Positions 27,882-36,407 are shown, counted from the stretch's first letter. The stretch: DNA of 64,000 bases from DASYQD01 sp036005845 (GCA_036005845.1 DASYQD010000035.1:17391-81390), one strand, 5' to 3'. Notes: generated by a model from the letters alone, not told the origin. Translations and numbers: made by a program.

Positions 27882-28698
27882 GCGAGCCGGCCGCCGCCAC
27901 GGGCGCGGCAACCTCGTCAACCAACGCCGGCGTCGCCGCCGGCGCCAGCTTCCGCCCCGCCGCGTCGAAGATCCGCGGCCGCGCCACTCCCCACTTCGCC
28001 AGCCGGAACCTCATCGCCGTGCCCAGCACGCCGAAGCCGTAGACGACGCTGCGACGAAAGCCGATCGACGAGGAGTCCTCCTCGTATTTCGCCGGGCAGC
28101 TGATCTCGCCGACGCGGAATCCCAGGTAGAGCGCCTGCAGCAGCATCTGGTTGTCGAAGACGAAATCGTCGGAGCCCTCGAGCAGCGGCAGCGCCTCGAG
28201 CACGCGGCGCGAGAAGGCGCGGTAGCCGGTGTGGAACTCCGACAGCTTGCTGCCGACGAGCAGGTTCTCGACCAGCGTCAGCGCGCGGTTCGACACGTAC
28301 TTGTAAAGCGGCATACCGCCGCGCATGGCGCTGCCGACGAGGATGCGCGAGCCCAGCACCACGTCGTAGACGTCCGACGCGATGAGTGCCGCCATGGCAG
28401 TGATGAGCCGCGGCGTGTACTGGTAGTCGGGGTGGAGCATCACCGCGATGTCGGCGCCCCGCTCGAGCGCCGCCGCGTAGCAGGTCTTCTGGTTGGCGCC
28501 GTAGCCGCGGTTGTGCGTGTGCACGAAGGTGGTGATGCCGAGCTCGCGCGCCACCCGCACCGTCTCGTCACGGCTGGCGTCATCGGTCAACAGCACCTCG
28601 TCGACGACGTCGTGCGGGATCTCGGCGAAGGTCTTGCGCAGCGTGCGCTCGGCGTTGTACGCCGGCATCACCACCACGATGCGACGGCCGTGCAGCAA
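27871..28698 (-). CDS. Family 2 glycosyltransferase (dolichol-phosphate-mannose-synthase-like)
   Basis: A 275-residue GT-A enzyme: RIVVVMPAYNAERTLRKTF (nucleotide-binding strand and loop), DEVLLTDDASRDETV, NRGYGANQKTCY, and MLHPDYQY as the acidic metal-binding region, then GYRAFSRRVLE. It has no C-terminal membrane helices. Relatives charge a polyprenyl phosphate with a sugar, which would feed the two PMT-type transferases next door. It overlaps the downstream transferase gene by about 11 nt, so they form an operon on the minus strand. It is divergent from the sulfatase-fold lipoprotein gene. Confidence 0.88.
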   Translation of the reverse strand: MLHGRRIVVVMPAYNAERTLRKTFAEIPHDVVDEVLLTDDASRDETVRVARELGITTFVHTHNRGYGANQKTCYAAALERGADIAVMLHPDYQYTPRLITAMAALIASDVYDVVLGSRILVGSAMRGGMPLYKYVSNRALTLVENLLVGSKLSEFHTGYRAFSRRVLEALPLLEGSDDFVFDNQMLLQALYLGFRVGEISCPAKYEEDSSSIGFRRSVVYGFGVLGTAMRFRLAKWGVARPRIFDAAGRKLAPAATPALVDEVAAPVAAAGSRER

Positions 28699-28774
28699 GG
28701 GTGTGTCTCCGGTGCGCCGAGCTCCGCGCGATTCGGCGGCTGAGTGTAGCCCCAGCGTGCCGCGGTACGCGGCT

Positions 28775-28780
28775 TATACT
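28775..28780 (+). promoter_or_regulatory. -10 box TATACT of the sulfatase-fold gene
   Basis: TATACT (five of six consensus) ends 11 nt before the ATG at 28792, leaving a leader of a few bases at most. No ribosome binding site precedes the ATG, in keeping with a leaderless or near-leaderless transcript. Confidence 0.45.
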
Positions 28781-28791
28781 GCGCCGCTTCG

Positions 28792-30141
28792 ATGCGCAAG
28801 CTGCTCGTCGCCACGGTCACCTCGCTTGCGGCGCTTGCGCTGGTCGCCTGCCCGCGCCAGCCGCGCAAGCCCAACTTGCTGCTCATCGTCGTCGACTGCC
28901 TACGCGGCGATGCGCTGTCGGTCGTCGGCTATCCGCGCGAGACGACGCCCAACATCGACGCGCTGGCGCGCCAGGGCACGCGCTTCACGCACGCCTACTC
29001 GCAGGCCAGCTGGACGCGGCCGTCGCTGCCGACGATCCTCACCGGCCTCTATCCCAGCGAGCACGGGTTGCTCGACCTCGAGAGCGATCCCAACGCCCCT
29101 TCGGCGGCGCTCGACGACTCGGTGCTGACGCTCGCCGAACGGCTGAAGGGGGCGGGCTACGCCACCGCCATGGTCGGCGAGCAGCATCAGCTGTCGCCGA
29201 AGTTCGGCCTTCAGCAGGGCTTCGACCTCTGGCAACCGAAGGCGGCCGAGGGCGCCAACATCAACCGCCGCGTGCTGGAGTGGCAGGCGGGTCTCCCGAA
29301 GGGGAAGCCGTTCTTCGCCTACCTCCACTACCTCGAGCTGCACTTCCCCTACTGTCCGCCCAAGGACCTGCGCGGCCGCTTCGACGAAGGCCCGAGCCGC
29401 CTCAACGTCTGCGCCGACTGGCGCCAGCTGCGCGACGACATCCGCAGCGGCAAGTACGTCGTGACGCCCGCGGACCGCCAGCTCCTGCGCGCCCGCTACG
29501 ACGAAGAGCTGCTCGGCGTCGACGCGCTGATCGGCCAGCTCGTCGCGGAGCTCGATCGCCGCGACCTCTACGACGACACCCTCATCCTAGTCACCGGCGA
29601 CCACGGCGAGGAGTTCGGTGAGCACGGCAGCTACTTCCACGGCCAGTCGCTCTACAACGAGCTGCTCCACGTGCCCCTGGTATGGAAGCCGCCGGCCTCG
29701 TGGGATGCACCGCGCGGCCAGGTCGTCGACGGCCTCGCCGAACAGCGCAACGCCGCCGCCACTTTCCTCGACGCCGCCGGCGTTCGCCAGCTCCCCGCCG
29801 GCACGCACACGCTCGGCCCCTGGATCCGCGGCGAGCGCCGCGACGCGCCCAACCGCTACACGGTCTCGGAAGGCGTCGACCAGATCGCCATCAACGAGGG
29901 CCGCTGGAAGATGATCGTCGGCCGCGAAGGCGCCCAGACCGGAGGCGGCTTCCAGCTCTACGACCTCGACAAAGATCCCGGCGAGCAGAAGAACCTGGCC
30001 GAAGGCAAACGCACCCGGCTGGCCTTGATGCGCCAGCTCCTCGCCAGTTGGCGCAAAGGCCTCCATCCCGCACCCCAGAAGCGGGTGACCATGGACACCG
30101 AGACGCACGAAGGGCTCAAGAACCTCGGTTACGTACACTAG
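28792..30141 (+). CDS. Sulfatase/alkaline-phosphatase-fold lipoprotein with threonine nucleophile
   Basis: A 449-residue protein whose signal ends in ALALVAC (lipobox, Cys20), so it is membrane-anchored outside the cytoplasm. Fold signatures: NLLLIVVDCLRGDAL with the metal aspartates, TPNIDALARQGTRF, and LILVTGDHGEEFGEHG. At the nucleophile position sulfatases have C/S-x-P-x-R; here the region reads SWTRPSLPTILTG, and counting from the conserved TG places Thr75 at that position. Formylglycine cannot be formed from threonine, so phosphotransferase or phosphatase chemistry (as in phosphoethanolamine or phosphoglycerol transferases) is more likely than sulfate hydrolysis. It sits among glycosyltransferase genes and may modify the same glycan. 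It is convergent with the next transferase gene (8-bp gap). Confidence 0.85.
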   Translation: MRKLLVATVTSLAALALVACPRQPRKPNLLLIVVDCLRGDALSVVGYPRETTPNIDALARQGTRFTHAYSQASWTRPSLPTILTGLYPSEHGLLDLESDPNAPSAALDDSVLTLAERLKGAGYATAMVGEQHQLSPKFGLQQGFDLWQPKAAEGANINRRVLEWQAGLPKGKPFFAYLHYLELHFPYCPPKDLRGRFDEGPSRLNVCADWRQLRDDIRSGKYVVTPADRQLLRARYDEELLGVDALIGQLVAELDRRDLYDDTLILVTGDHGEEFGEHGSYFHGQSLYNELLHVPLVWKPPASWDAPRGQVVDGLAEQRNAAATFLDAAGVRQLPAGTHTLGPWIRGERRDAPNRYTVSEGVDQIAINEGRWKMIVGREGAQTGGGFQLYDLDKDPGEQKNLAEGKRTRLALMRQLLASWRKGLHPAPQKRVTMDTETHEGLKNLGYVH

Positions 30142-30149
30142 GCCTTCGC

Positions 30150-31820
30150 TCACCGCGCCGCGGACGGCAGGTCCTGCGGGCCGACGTCGAAGACGAGATA
30201 CGAGTAGGCGACCTGATCCACCGGGTCAAGCCGGCGCAGCCAGGAGAAACGGTCGTCGCCGAGGACGCCGGTGAGGAAGTTGGCGCGGATGACGATTGTG
30301 CCCGTCCGCGGGCGCGACGGCTCGAGGATCGCGTCCGGGTGGGAGGCCCGCCAACGTTTGACGTAAACCTCGCTCTGGCCCCAGTCGAGGTTGGAGTCGG
30401 CGAGGAGGCGCCAGGCCTGGCGGCGGTCGGTGAGGAGCTCGTTGAAGTAGCTGATGTAGAAGGGGTGCCAGGAGAGGACGGAGACGACGAGCCAGGCCAC
30501 GCCGGCTGCGAAGGCGAGTGCCGCGCGGCGCGCGCGGCGTGGGCTCGCACGCGGCCACGACTGGCGCGCGACCAAGATGCCGGCGAAGACGTAGAGCGGG
30601 GGGAAGAGCAGCAACGAATAGCGGATGCCCAGCTGGGCGCGGAAGAAGAAGTTGAGGTGGATGGCCAGCAGCAGCGGCGGCAGGAGCAGCACGGCGAGGT
30701 CGCGCCGCCAGCGCAGGGCACGACGGCAGCGCCATGCCGTGAACAAGGATCCCAGCAGCAGGCCCAAGGTCGGCAGCGGCACCTTGTAGAGCCAGCACCA
30801 GAGGTAGTAGCCGGGAAAGCCGCCGTGCTCGCGCAGCTCGCCGCGCAGGTAGATGCGGCCGTAGCCCTCGCCGGTGCGCTCGCGGTGATGGACCCAGTCG
30901 AGGCCTTCGAGGTACGGATAGGCCACCGGCACCGGCACGCCGGCGAGCGCGGGCAAGGCCTGCTGTGCATTGCGCATCGTCGAGGAGCGGAAGTGGTAGT
31001 CACCGAACCGCGTGAAGACGCGGTCGCCGACGAACGCAGCGTCGACGACCAGCACGGTGAGGAGCAGCGCGAGCGCCACGCCGCCGGCTGCGCGCAGTAA
31101 CTGCCGGCGCAACGCCGCGCGCTCGCCGCGGCGCCACGCAGCCGCGAGCTCGGGCAGCCAACGCACGGCGGCGAGCAGGAGGAGCACCGGCGCGAGCAGC
31201 ACCGCGCTGTACTTGACGACTTGTGCCAGCGCGAAGGCGATCGCCAGCGCGGCTCCCCGCGCCGCTGACGGCTCCTCCGCGAAACGCCAGAAGAGGTAGA
31301 GCACCGCGGTGAAGGCGAGCGCGATCCACACGTCGGTCGTCACCAGGCGCGCGTGCGCCAGCAGGTTGGGGTCGAAGCAGCAGAGCAGCACCGAGAGCAG
31401 CGCGCCGCGCTCGCCCCACAGCCGCCGCGACCAGTGCCAGACGAGCCACGCGAGCGCCAGCGAGGCGAGCATGGTCGGCACCCGTGCCGCGTAGAGGCTC
31501 GCAAGCGCGCTCCGCAAACCGCCCGGCCGCAGCGCCGATGCGATCGCGCCCGGCAAAGCGTTGAGCGCCGACACCGGCATCTTGCTGTCGTCGAACCGCC
31601 GCGCGTCGCCGTGCAGGAGCTGCCGCCCGTAGCGCAGGTGCCCCGGCTCGTCGTAGGTGATCGACATGTCGGCCGCACTCAACAGCTCGAGCGTCAGCAT
31701 GACGAGCAACAGCGCCGCGGCCGCGACGCCGAAGCGCACGCCGGGGGCGACGCGCGGAGAAGCCGCGGCGCTCGCGCCCTCGCGCAACGTGGCAGCAGGC
31801 AGCACCGGCTCGACAGCCAC
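30150..31820 (-). CDS. PMT-type (GT39/GT83-like) membrane glycosyltransferase
   Basis: A 556-residue membrane protein with about ten helices. After a first helix comes the luminal SAADMSITYDEPGHLRYGRQ, whose D-E pair is the catalytic signature of polyprenol-phosphate-sugar-dependent transferases. ARLVTTDVWIALAFTAVLY and the periplasmic C-terminal part (YFNELLTDRRQAWRLLADSN, LDWGQ) match bacterial mannosyltransferase-like proteins. It probably attaches a sugar to protein or glycolipid on the outer face of the inner membrane. The gene is 17 bp downstream of the DUF5989 gene on the same strand. Confidence 0.88.
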   Translation of the reverse strand: MAVEPVLPAATLREGASAAASPRVAPGVRFGVAAAALLLVMLTLELLSAADMSITYDEPGHLRYGRQLLHGDARRFDDSKMPVSALNALPGAIASALRPGGLRSALASLYAARVPTMLASLALAWLVWHWSRRLWGERGALLSVLLCCFDPNLLAHARLVTTDVWIALAFTAVLYLFWRFAEEPSAARGAALAIAFALAQVVKYSAVLLAPVLLLLAAVRWLPELAAAWRRGERAALRRQLLRAAGGVALALLLTVLVVDAAFVGDRVFTRFGDYHFRSSTMRNAQQALPALAGVPVPVAYPYLEGLDWVHHRERTGEGYGRIYLRGELREHGGFPGYYLWCWLYKVPLPTLGLLLGSLFTAWRCRRALRWRRDLAVLLLPPLLLAIHLNFFFRAQLGIRYSLLLFPPLYVFAGILVARQSWPRASPRRARRAALAFAAGVAWLVVSVLSWHPFYISYFNELLTDRRQAWRLLADSNLDWGQSEVYVKRWRASHPDAILEPSRPRTGTIVIRANFLTGVLGDDRFSWLRRLDPVDQVAYSYLVFDVGPQDLPSAAR

Positions 31821-31837
31821 CGCGGCAGCCGGGCGGC

Positions 31838-32002
31838 CTAGAACAGCGTGTAGATGAAGGGCGCCGCGGTCTGGCTGGTCACCACCAGCAGGATGAGCAG
31901 CCCGAGCACCAGCACGAACGGCACGATCCAGTACACCTTGTTCTGGCGCGCGAAGAGGAAGACGTCGCGCAGCAGGGAACCGAGGTAACCGATCTTGGCC
32001 AT
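31838..32002 (-). CDS. DUF5989 small membrane protein
   Basis: A 54-residue protein found by reading the gap directly: MAKIGYLGSLLRDVFLFARQ, then a tryptophan-led transmembrane helix (VYWIVPFVLVLGLLILLVV) and the conserved ending APFIYTLF. The N-terminal amphipathic part, single helix and APFIYTLF ending are the hallmark of DUF5989, a family regularly encoded next to carbamoyltransferases. A GAAGGA ribosome binding site lies before the ATG, and a TATACT box about 30 nt upstream. Probably a partner or membrane anchor in the modification performed by the neighbouring carbamoyltransferase; function unknown. Confidence 0.85.
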   Translation of the reverse strand: MAKIGYLGSLLRDVFLFARQNKVYWIVPFVLVLGLLILLVVTSQTAAPFIYTLF

Positions 32003-32031
32003 GAGTGTGCGTCCTTCAGCAGTGCAGCGGA

Positions 32032-32037
32032 AGTATA
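32032..32037 (-). promoter_or_regulatory. -10 box TATACT upstream of the DUF5989 gene
   Basis: On the minus strand TATACT is followed 29 nt later by the DUF5989 ATG, with GAAGGA in between as ribosome binding site. It suggests that DUF5989 and the following glycosyltransferase can be transcribed independently of the carbamoyltransferase gene. Confidence 0.4.
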
Positions 32038-32070
32038 GCCGGCTCCGACTACGCCCGTGGCGCGTGTCGG

Positions 32071-32149
32071 ATCGAGATCGCTTCGCTGCGCTCGCGATGA
32101 CACTCAGTCGTCATCGCGAGGAGCGAAGCGACGAAGCGATCTCGATGAC
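32071..32149. repeat. Dispersed palindromic repeat, copy 1
   Basis: Two arms in inverted orientation: 32071-32101 and 32109-32149, separated by a 7-bp spacer. The right arm reads GTCATCGCGAGGAGCGAAGC followed by GACGAAGCGATCTCGATG, and the left arm is its complement with two small gaps. Copies 2 and 3 lie at 42879-42955 and 44288-44363. It sits between the carbamoyltransferase and DUF5989 genes, so it would form a strong hairpin in their shared transcript. Confidence 0.8.
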
Positions 32150-32161
32150 GGCGAGCCACGA

Positions 32162-34015
32162 TCAATCGAGCGCGTACTCCTGCTTCCAGTCGACGCCCTC
32201 GACCATCGCCGGCTGCGCCTTCTTCTGGAGCAGGAACGGTCCCAGCACCAGGTAGTCCATCTCGGTGCGCATGAAGCAGCGGTAGGCGTCCTCGGGCGTG
32301 CAGACGATCGGCTCGCCGCGCACGTTGAAGCTGGTGTTGACGAGCACCGCGTAGCCGGTCCGCTTTTCGAGCTCGCTCAGGATGGCGTGGTAGCCGGGGT
32401 TGTCCGCCGCGTTGACGGTCTGGATGCGCGCCGAGTAGTCGACGTGGGTGACGGCGGGGATGTCGGAGCGCAGCCGGTTCACCCACTCGAGCAGGTCGTC
32501 CGAGGTGCGCTCGTTGCTGCCGTCGGTGCGCCGCGACTTCTGCACGTCGGCGACGAGCAGCATGTAGGGCGAGGGGCGGTCGAGCTCGAAGTAATCGCCG
32601 ACGCGCTCCTCGAGCACCGACGGCGCGAAGGGGCGGAAGCTTTCGCGGTACTTGATCTTCAAGTTCATCACCGACTGCATCTTCGCCGAGCGCGCGTCGC
32701 CTAGGATGGAGCGCGCGCCGAGCGCCCGCGGCCCGAACTCCATGCGGCCCTGGCAGAGGCCGACGACGTTCTCCGCGGCAATGAGCTTGGCGATCGTCGG
32801 CGCCCATTCGCCTGCCGGCAGCTCCTCGTACGGCAGCGCGTGCGCGTCGAGGTACTCGCGGATCTGCGCCGGCGGGAACTCCGGGCCGAGCAGCGCGCCG
32901 CTCATGCCGTCGCGGCCGTCGGCGCGGCGCGCCCGCGGCTTGTCGAAACCGTTGTGGTACACGGCGAGCGGCGCCCCGAGCGCGCCGCCGGCGTCGCCCG
33001 CCGCGGGCTGGATCCACAGGTCGTCGAAGATGCCGAGCCGCAGCAGCTTGCCGTTGGCGACGCAGTTGAGCGCCACGCCCCCGGCGAGGCAGAGGTTCTT
33101 CTTGCCGGTCAGCTCGCGTGCGTGGCGGGCGAGGTGGAAGACCATCTCCTCGCAGACGAGCTGGATGGACGCGCCGAGGTCCATCTCGCGGCGGGTGATG
33201 CGCGACTCCGGCTTCCTCGCCGGGCCGCCGAAGAGCGCCGCGAAGCGGTCGTTCGTCATCACCAGCCCGTCGAGGTAGCCGAAGTACTCCATGTTGAGGC
33301 GAAACGAGCCGTCGTCCTTGAGATCGACCAGCTCGTCGCGGATCTTGTCGGCGTACTTCGGCTCGCCGTAGGGCGCCAGCCCCATCAGCTTGTACTCGCC
33401 CGAGTTCACCTTGAAGCCGGTGAAGTAGGTGAACGCCGAGTAGAGCAGGCCGAGCGAATGCGGGAAGGGGATCTCCTGCAGCAGGCGGAGGCGGTGGCCT
33501 TCGCCGACGCCGATCGTCGTCGTCGCCCACTCGCCGACGCCGTCGAGGGTGAGCACCGCGGCGTCCTCGAACGGCGAGGGGTAGAAGGCGCTCGCCGCGT
33601 GCGACTCGTGGTGCTGGGTGAAGAACACGTCGGTCTTCGCCGCGACGCCGGCCTTCGCCAGCGAGTCCTGGATGATGGGCGGGATCCACAGCTTCTCGCG
33701 CAGCCACACCGGGATGGCGAGCGTCGCCGAGCGCAGCCCCTTCGGCGCCACCGCGAGGTAGGTCTCGAGGATGCGGTGGAACTTGAGCAGTGGCTTGTCG
33801 TAGAAGACGACGCCATCGAGGCCGCCGCTGCCATTGGTCGCCGCGCCGTCGATGCCGGCCTGCGCCAGGCAGTAGCGCACCGCGTGATGCGGAAAGCCCT
33901 CGTCGTGCTTCTTGCGCGTGAAGCGCTCCTCCTGCGCCGCGGCGACGACGCGGCCGTCCTCGATCAGGCAGGCGGCGCTGTCGTGGTAGAAGCAGCTGAT
34001 GCCGAGGAGCTTCAT
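32162..34015 (-). CDS. Carbamoyltransferase (TobZ/NodU/CmcH family)
   Basis: The 617-residue enzyme transfers a carbamoyl group from carbamoyl phosphate, through carbamoyl-AMP, to a hydroxyl of a sugar or natural product. The N-terminal Kae1-like domain begins MKLLGISCFYHDSAACLIED and carries HHESHAASAF (metal-binding histidines) and LTLDGVGEWATTTIG; the C-terminal YrdC-like domain includes CLAGGVALNCVANGKLL, GRMEFGPRALGARSIL and SFNVRGEPIVCTPEDAYRCF. Length and motifs are complete. It is flanked by an SxtJ-like gene upstream (22-bp gap) and a DUF5989 gene downstream, a recurrent triad. Given the glycosyltransferases around it, a surface glycan is the likely acceptor; that is inference. Confidence 0.95.
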   Translation of the reverse strand: MKLLGISCFYHDSAACLIEDGRVVAAAQEERFTRKKHDEGFPHHAVRYCLAQAGIDGAATNGSGGLDGVVFYDKPLLKFHRILETYLAVAPKGLRSATLAIPVWLREKLWIPPIIQDSLAKAGVAAKTDVFFTQHHESHAASAFYPSPFEDAAVLTLDGVGEWATTTIGVGEGHRLRLLQEIPFPHSLGLLYSAFTYFTGFKVNSGEYKLMGLAPYGEPKYADKIRDELVDLKDDGSFRLNMEYFGYLDGLVMTNDRFAALFGGPARKPESRITRREMDLGASIQLVCEEMVFHLARHARELTGKKNLCLAGGVALNCVANGKLLRLGIFDDLWIQPAAGDAGGALGAPLAVYHNGFDKPRARRADGRDGMSGALLGPEFPPAQIREYLDAHALPYEELPAGEWAPTIAKLIAAENVVGLCQGRMEFGPRALGARSILGDARSAKMQSVMNLKIKYRESFRPFAPSVLEERVGDYFELDRPSPYMLLVADVQKSRRTDGSNERTSDDLLEWVNRLRSDIPAVTHVDYSARIQTVNAADNPGYHAILSELEKRTGYAVLVNTSFNVRGEPIVCTPEDAYRCFMRTEMDYLVLGPFLLQKKAQPAMVEGVDWKQEYALD

Positions 34016-34037
34016 CGCGAACAGCGGAGCGGCGCGC

Positions 34038-34580
34038 TCAGAACGGCCGCCGGTAGGTGTCGATGCCCGGCGCCGGTTCGGTCGAGGGCTGCCAGTACGT
34101 CGTGAGGCGCGCGTCGGCGCCGCGCGTGACGTGCAGCTTGCCGGCGGCGCGCAGCACCAGGCCGAGCGGCAGGAAGAGCAGGTAGTAGGCGAGCGTCATC
34201 AGCACCCAGGTGAAGACGAGGCCGACGCCGTGCGCGAAGGCTTCGAGCGCGCGGGTGAGCACGCGGAAGCCGCCGAGCGGCGAGACGAGCGCCAGCAGCG
34301 TCGTGAGGACCGCGATGGTGACGACGACGAGCGCCATCTGCGGCTTCCAGAAGTAGAGCGCGGCGGCCACCGCGAGGCCGACGAGACCGCCGAGGAGCCC
34401 TTTGCGGCGGGCGGCCGCGGCGGCGCGGGCGCGCTCATCAGCCGCCGGCGCGCGGCGCCACTGCCAGACGAGCTGCGCGGCACGCTCGGCCGCCTGCGAA
34501 TCAGCAGCGTCCCGGCCGCCACCCGTTGGGGCAGCGACGCGATCCGCGACCGGCGCGGCCTCGGCAGCGATTTCGCTCAT
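34038..34580 (-). CDS. SxtJ-like membrane protein
   Basis: From the ATG at 34580 the protein has 180 residues: a 70-residue cytoplasmic Ala/Arg-rich stretch, two closely spaced hydrophobic helices (LLGGLVGLAVAAALYFW and MALVVVTIAVLTTLLALVS), then FAHGVGLVFTWVLMTLAYYL with LLFLPLGLVLR, and a short C-terminus (TYWQPSTEPAPGIDTYRRPF). The VFTWVLMTLAYYLLFLPLG segment and the W-x-P tail match the SxtJ family, which accompanies carbamoyltransferases. The open frame continues far upstream only as antisense to polX. It is divergent from polX (66-bp gap). Confidence 0.8.
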   Translation of the reverse strand: MSEIAAEAAPVADRVAAPTGGGRDAADSQAAERAAQLVWQWRRAPAADERARAAAAARRKGLLGGLVGLAVAAALYFWKPQMALVVVTIAVLTTLLALVSPLGGFRVLTRALEAFAHGVGLVFTWVLMTLAYYLLFLPLGLVLRAAGKLHVTRGADARLTTYWQPSTEPAPGIDTYRRPF

Positions 34581-34636
34581 CGTTTTCAGTGGGTTCCGAC
34601 TGGGCCCGTGCCCCGGCGGGCGCGGTAATTTAGCAC

Positions 34637-34641
34637 GGAGG
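34637..34641 (+). promoter_or_regulatory. Shine-Dalgarno GGAGG that sets a CTG start for polX
   Basis: GGAGG lies 5 nt before the CTG at 34647. An in-frame TAA at 34626 closes the frame upstream and no ATG, GTG or TTG occurs between that stop and the conserved N-terminus, so the site points to initiation at CTG 34647 (or CTG 34644). Confidence 0.6.
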
Positions 34642-34646
34642 ACCTG

Positions 34647-36407
34647 CTGACCAACCTCGAGATCGCCGACGCCCTCGACCGCCTCGCCGACCTGCTGCAG
34701 GTCGAGCGCGAGAACCCGTTCAAGGTGCGCGCCTTCCGCCGCGCGGCGCGCAGCGTCGAGGGCCACCCGGTGGCGATGGAGACGCTGATCGGCGGCGGCG
34801 GCGACCCCACCTCGCTGTCCGGCGTCGGCAAGGAGATCGCCAACGTCATCCGCGAGCTGGTCGGCACGGGAAAGTCGACGCGCATCGAGACGATGGCGCA
34901 GGGCGCGCCGCCGTCGCTGCTCGAGCTGACGCGGCTGCCGGGGCTGGGGCCGAAGCGCGCGCGGCTGGTGTGGGACCGGCTCGGCATCGCCACGCTGCCC
35001 GAGCTCGAGGCGGCGGCCGCCGCCGGGCGCCTCGCCGAGCTGCCCGGCTTCGGCGAGAAGACGCAGACGCGCGTCCTCACCGCGCTCGCCGAGAAGCGCG
35101 AGGCGGGGCGGCGAATGCTGTTGCCGGCGGCAGAGGTGATCGTCGTCGACCTGCTGCGCCACCTGCGCGCGGTGTCCGGCGTCGTGCGCGTCGAAGCGGC
35201 GGGAAGCTTCCGCCGCCGCTTCGAGACGGTGGGCGACCTCGACGTCGTCTGCGCGTCGACCGAGCCGCGGCGCGCGCTCGCCGCCTTCACCGGCTGGCAC
35301 CGCACGGCGCGCGTCGAGGGCGCCGGCGAGACCCGCGCCACGATCGTGCTGCGCCGCGGCGCGCAGGTCGACCTGCGGGTCGTGCCGCCGGAAAGCTTCG
35401 GCGCGGCGTGGATCTACCTCACCGGCTCGAAGACCCACAACGTGGCGTTGCGCGCGCGCGCCGTCGAGCGCGGGTGGAAGCTGTCGGAGTGGGGCTTGTT
35501 CGCCGGCCGCGTCGGACGGGCGGGGCCCGACGGCTCGGGAGAACGAATCGCCGGCGCGAGCGAGGAAGAGATCTACGCCGCCCTGGGGCTCGCGTGGGTG
35601 CCGCCCGAGCTGCGCGAGGACGACTGCGAGATCGAGGCCGCGTCGGCAGGCGCGCTGCCGAACCTCGTGCGCCTCGACCAGCTCCGCGGCGACCTGCAGA
35701 TGCACACCACCTGGTCCGACGGCCGCGCCGCGCTCGAGACGATGGTCGCCGGCTGCGAGGGGCGCGGCTACGAGTACTGCGCCATCACCGACCATGGCCC
35801 GGGGCTGCCGGTCGTGCAGGGGCTCGACGCCTCGGCGCTGCGCGCGCAACACCGCGAGATCGCCGAGGTGCAGGCGCGCCATCCTGCGATCCGCATCCTC
35901 CACGCGCTCGAGCTCGACGTCATGGGCGACGGTTCGCTGCCACTCTCGGAAGAGGATCTCCGGCCGCTCGACCTCCTGCTCGCCGCCGTCCACACGCAGC
36001 TCAAGCTGCCGCGCGAGGAGCAGACGCAGCGCTACCTGCGGGCGCTCGACCACCCGCGCGTGGCGATCCTCGCCCATCCAACGGCGCGCCGCCTCGGCCG
36101 CCGCGGCCGCGTCGACGCCGATTGGGACGCGATCTTCGCGAAGGCCGCCGCGCGCGGCGTCGCCGTCGAGGCCAACGGCTCGCCCGAACGCCTCGACCTC
36201 GACGGCGGGCTGCTGCGCCGCGCCCGCGCCGCTGGCTGCCGCGTCGTCGTCTCCACCGACGCCCACAGCGTGCGCGAGCTCGACAACCTGCGCTGGGGCG
36301 TCGACCAGGCACGCCGCGGCTGGCTCACCGCCGCCGATGTGGTGAACACGATGCCGCTCGCCGCGCTGCTCAGCTGGCTGAAGCCGAAGTCTGCGCGCGG
36401 CGCCTGA
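34647..36407 (+). CDS. polX: Family X DNA polymerase with C-terminal PHP domain (PolX)
   Basis: About 586 residues if started at CTG 34647. The N-terminal helix-hairpin-helix region opens LTNLEIADALDRLADLLQVE and continues RENPFKVRAFRRAARSVEG, the standard PolX beginning; the next usable start, GTG 34725, would cut off the NPFK motif. The polymerase palm shows EAAGSFRRRFETVGDLDVV, with the G-S and D-x-D metal site. The PHP domain (from about residue 347) has LQMHTTWSDG, CAITDHGPGL, ILAHPTARRLG and VVSTDAHSV, the metal ligands of a 3'-5' exonuclease/AP-endonuclease. It acts in base-excision repair. The last 38 nt overlap the convergent permease gene. Confidence 0.93.
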   Translation: MTNLEIADALDRLADLLQVERENPFKVRAFRRAARSVEGHPVAMETLIGGGGDPTSLSGVGKEIANVIRELVGTGKSTRIETMAQGAPPSLLELTRLPGLGPKRARLVWDRLGIATLPELEAAAAAGRLAELPGFGEKTQTRVLTALAEKREAGRRMLLPAAEVIVVDLLRHLRAVSGVVRVEAAGSFRRRFETVGDLDVVCASTEPRRALAAFTGWHRTARVEGAGETRATIVLRRGAQVDLRVVPPESFGAAWIYLTGSKTHNVALRARAVERGWKLSEWGLFAGRVGRAGPDGSGERIAGASEEEIYAALGLAWVPPELREDDCEIEAASAGALPNLVRLDQLRGDLQMHTTWSDGRAALETMVAGCEGRGYEYCAITDHGPGLPVVQGLDASALRAQHREIAEVQARHPAIRILHALELDVMGDGSLPLSEEDLRPLDLLLAAVHTQLKLPREEQTQRYLRALDHPRVAILAHPTARRLGRRGRVDADWDAIFAKAAARGVAVEANGSPERLDLDGGLLRRARAAGCRVVVSTDAHSVRELDNLRWGVDQARRGWLTAADVVNTMPLAALLSWLKPKSARGA

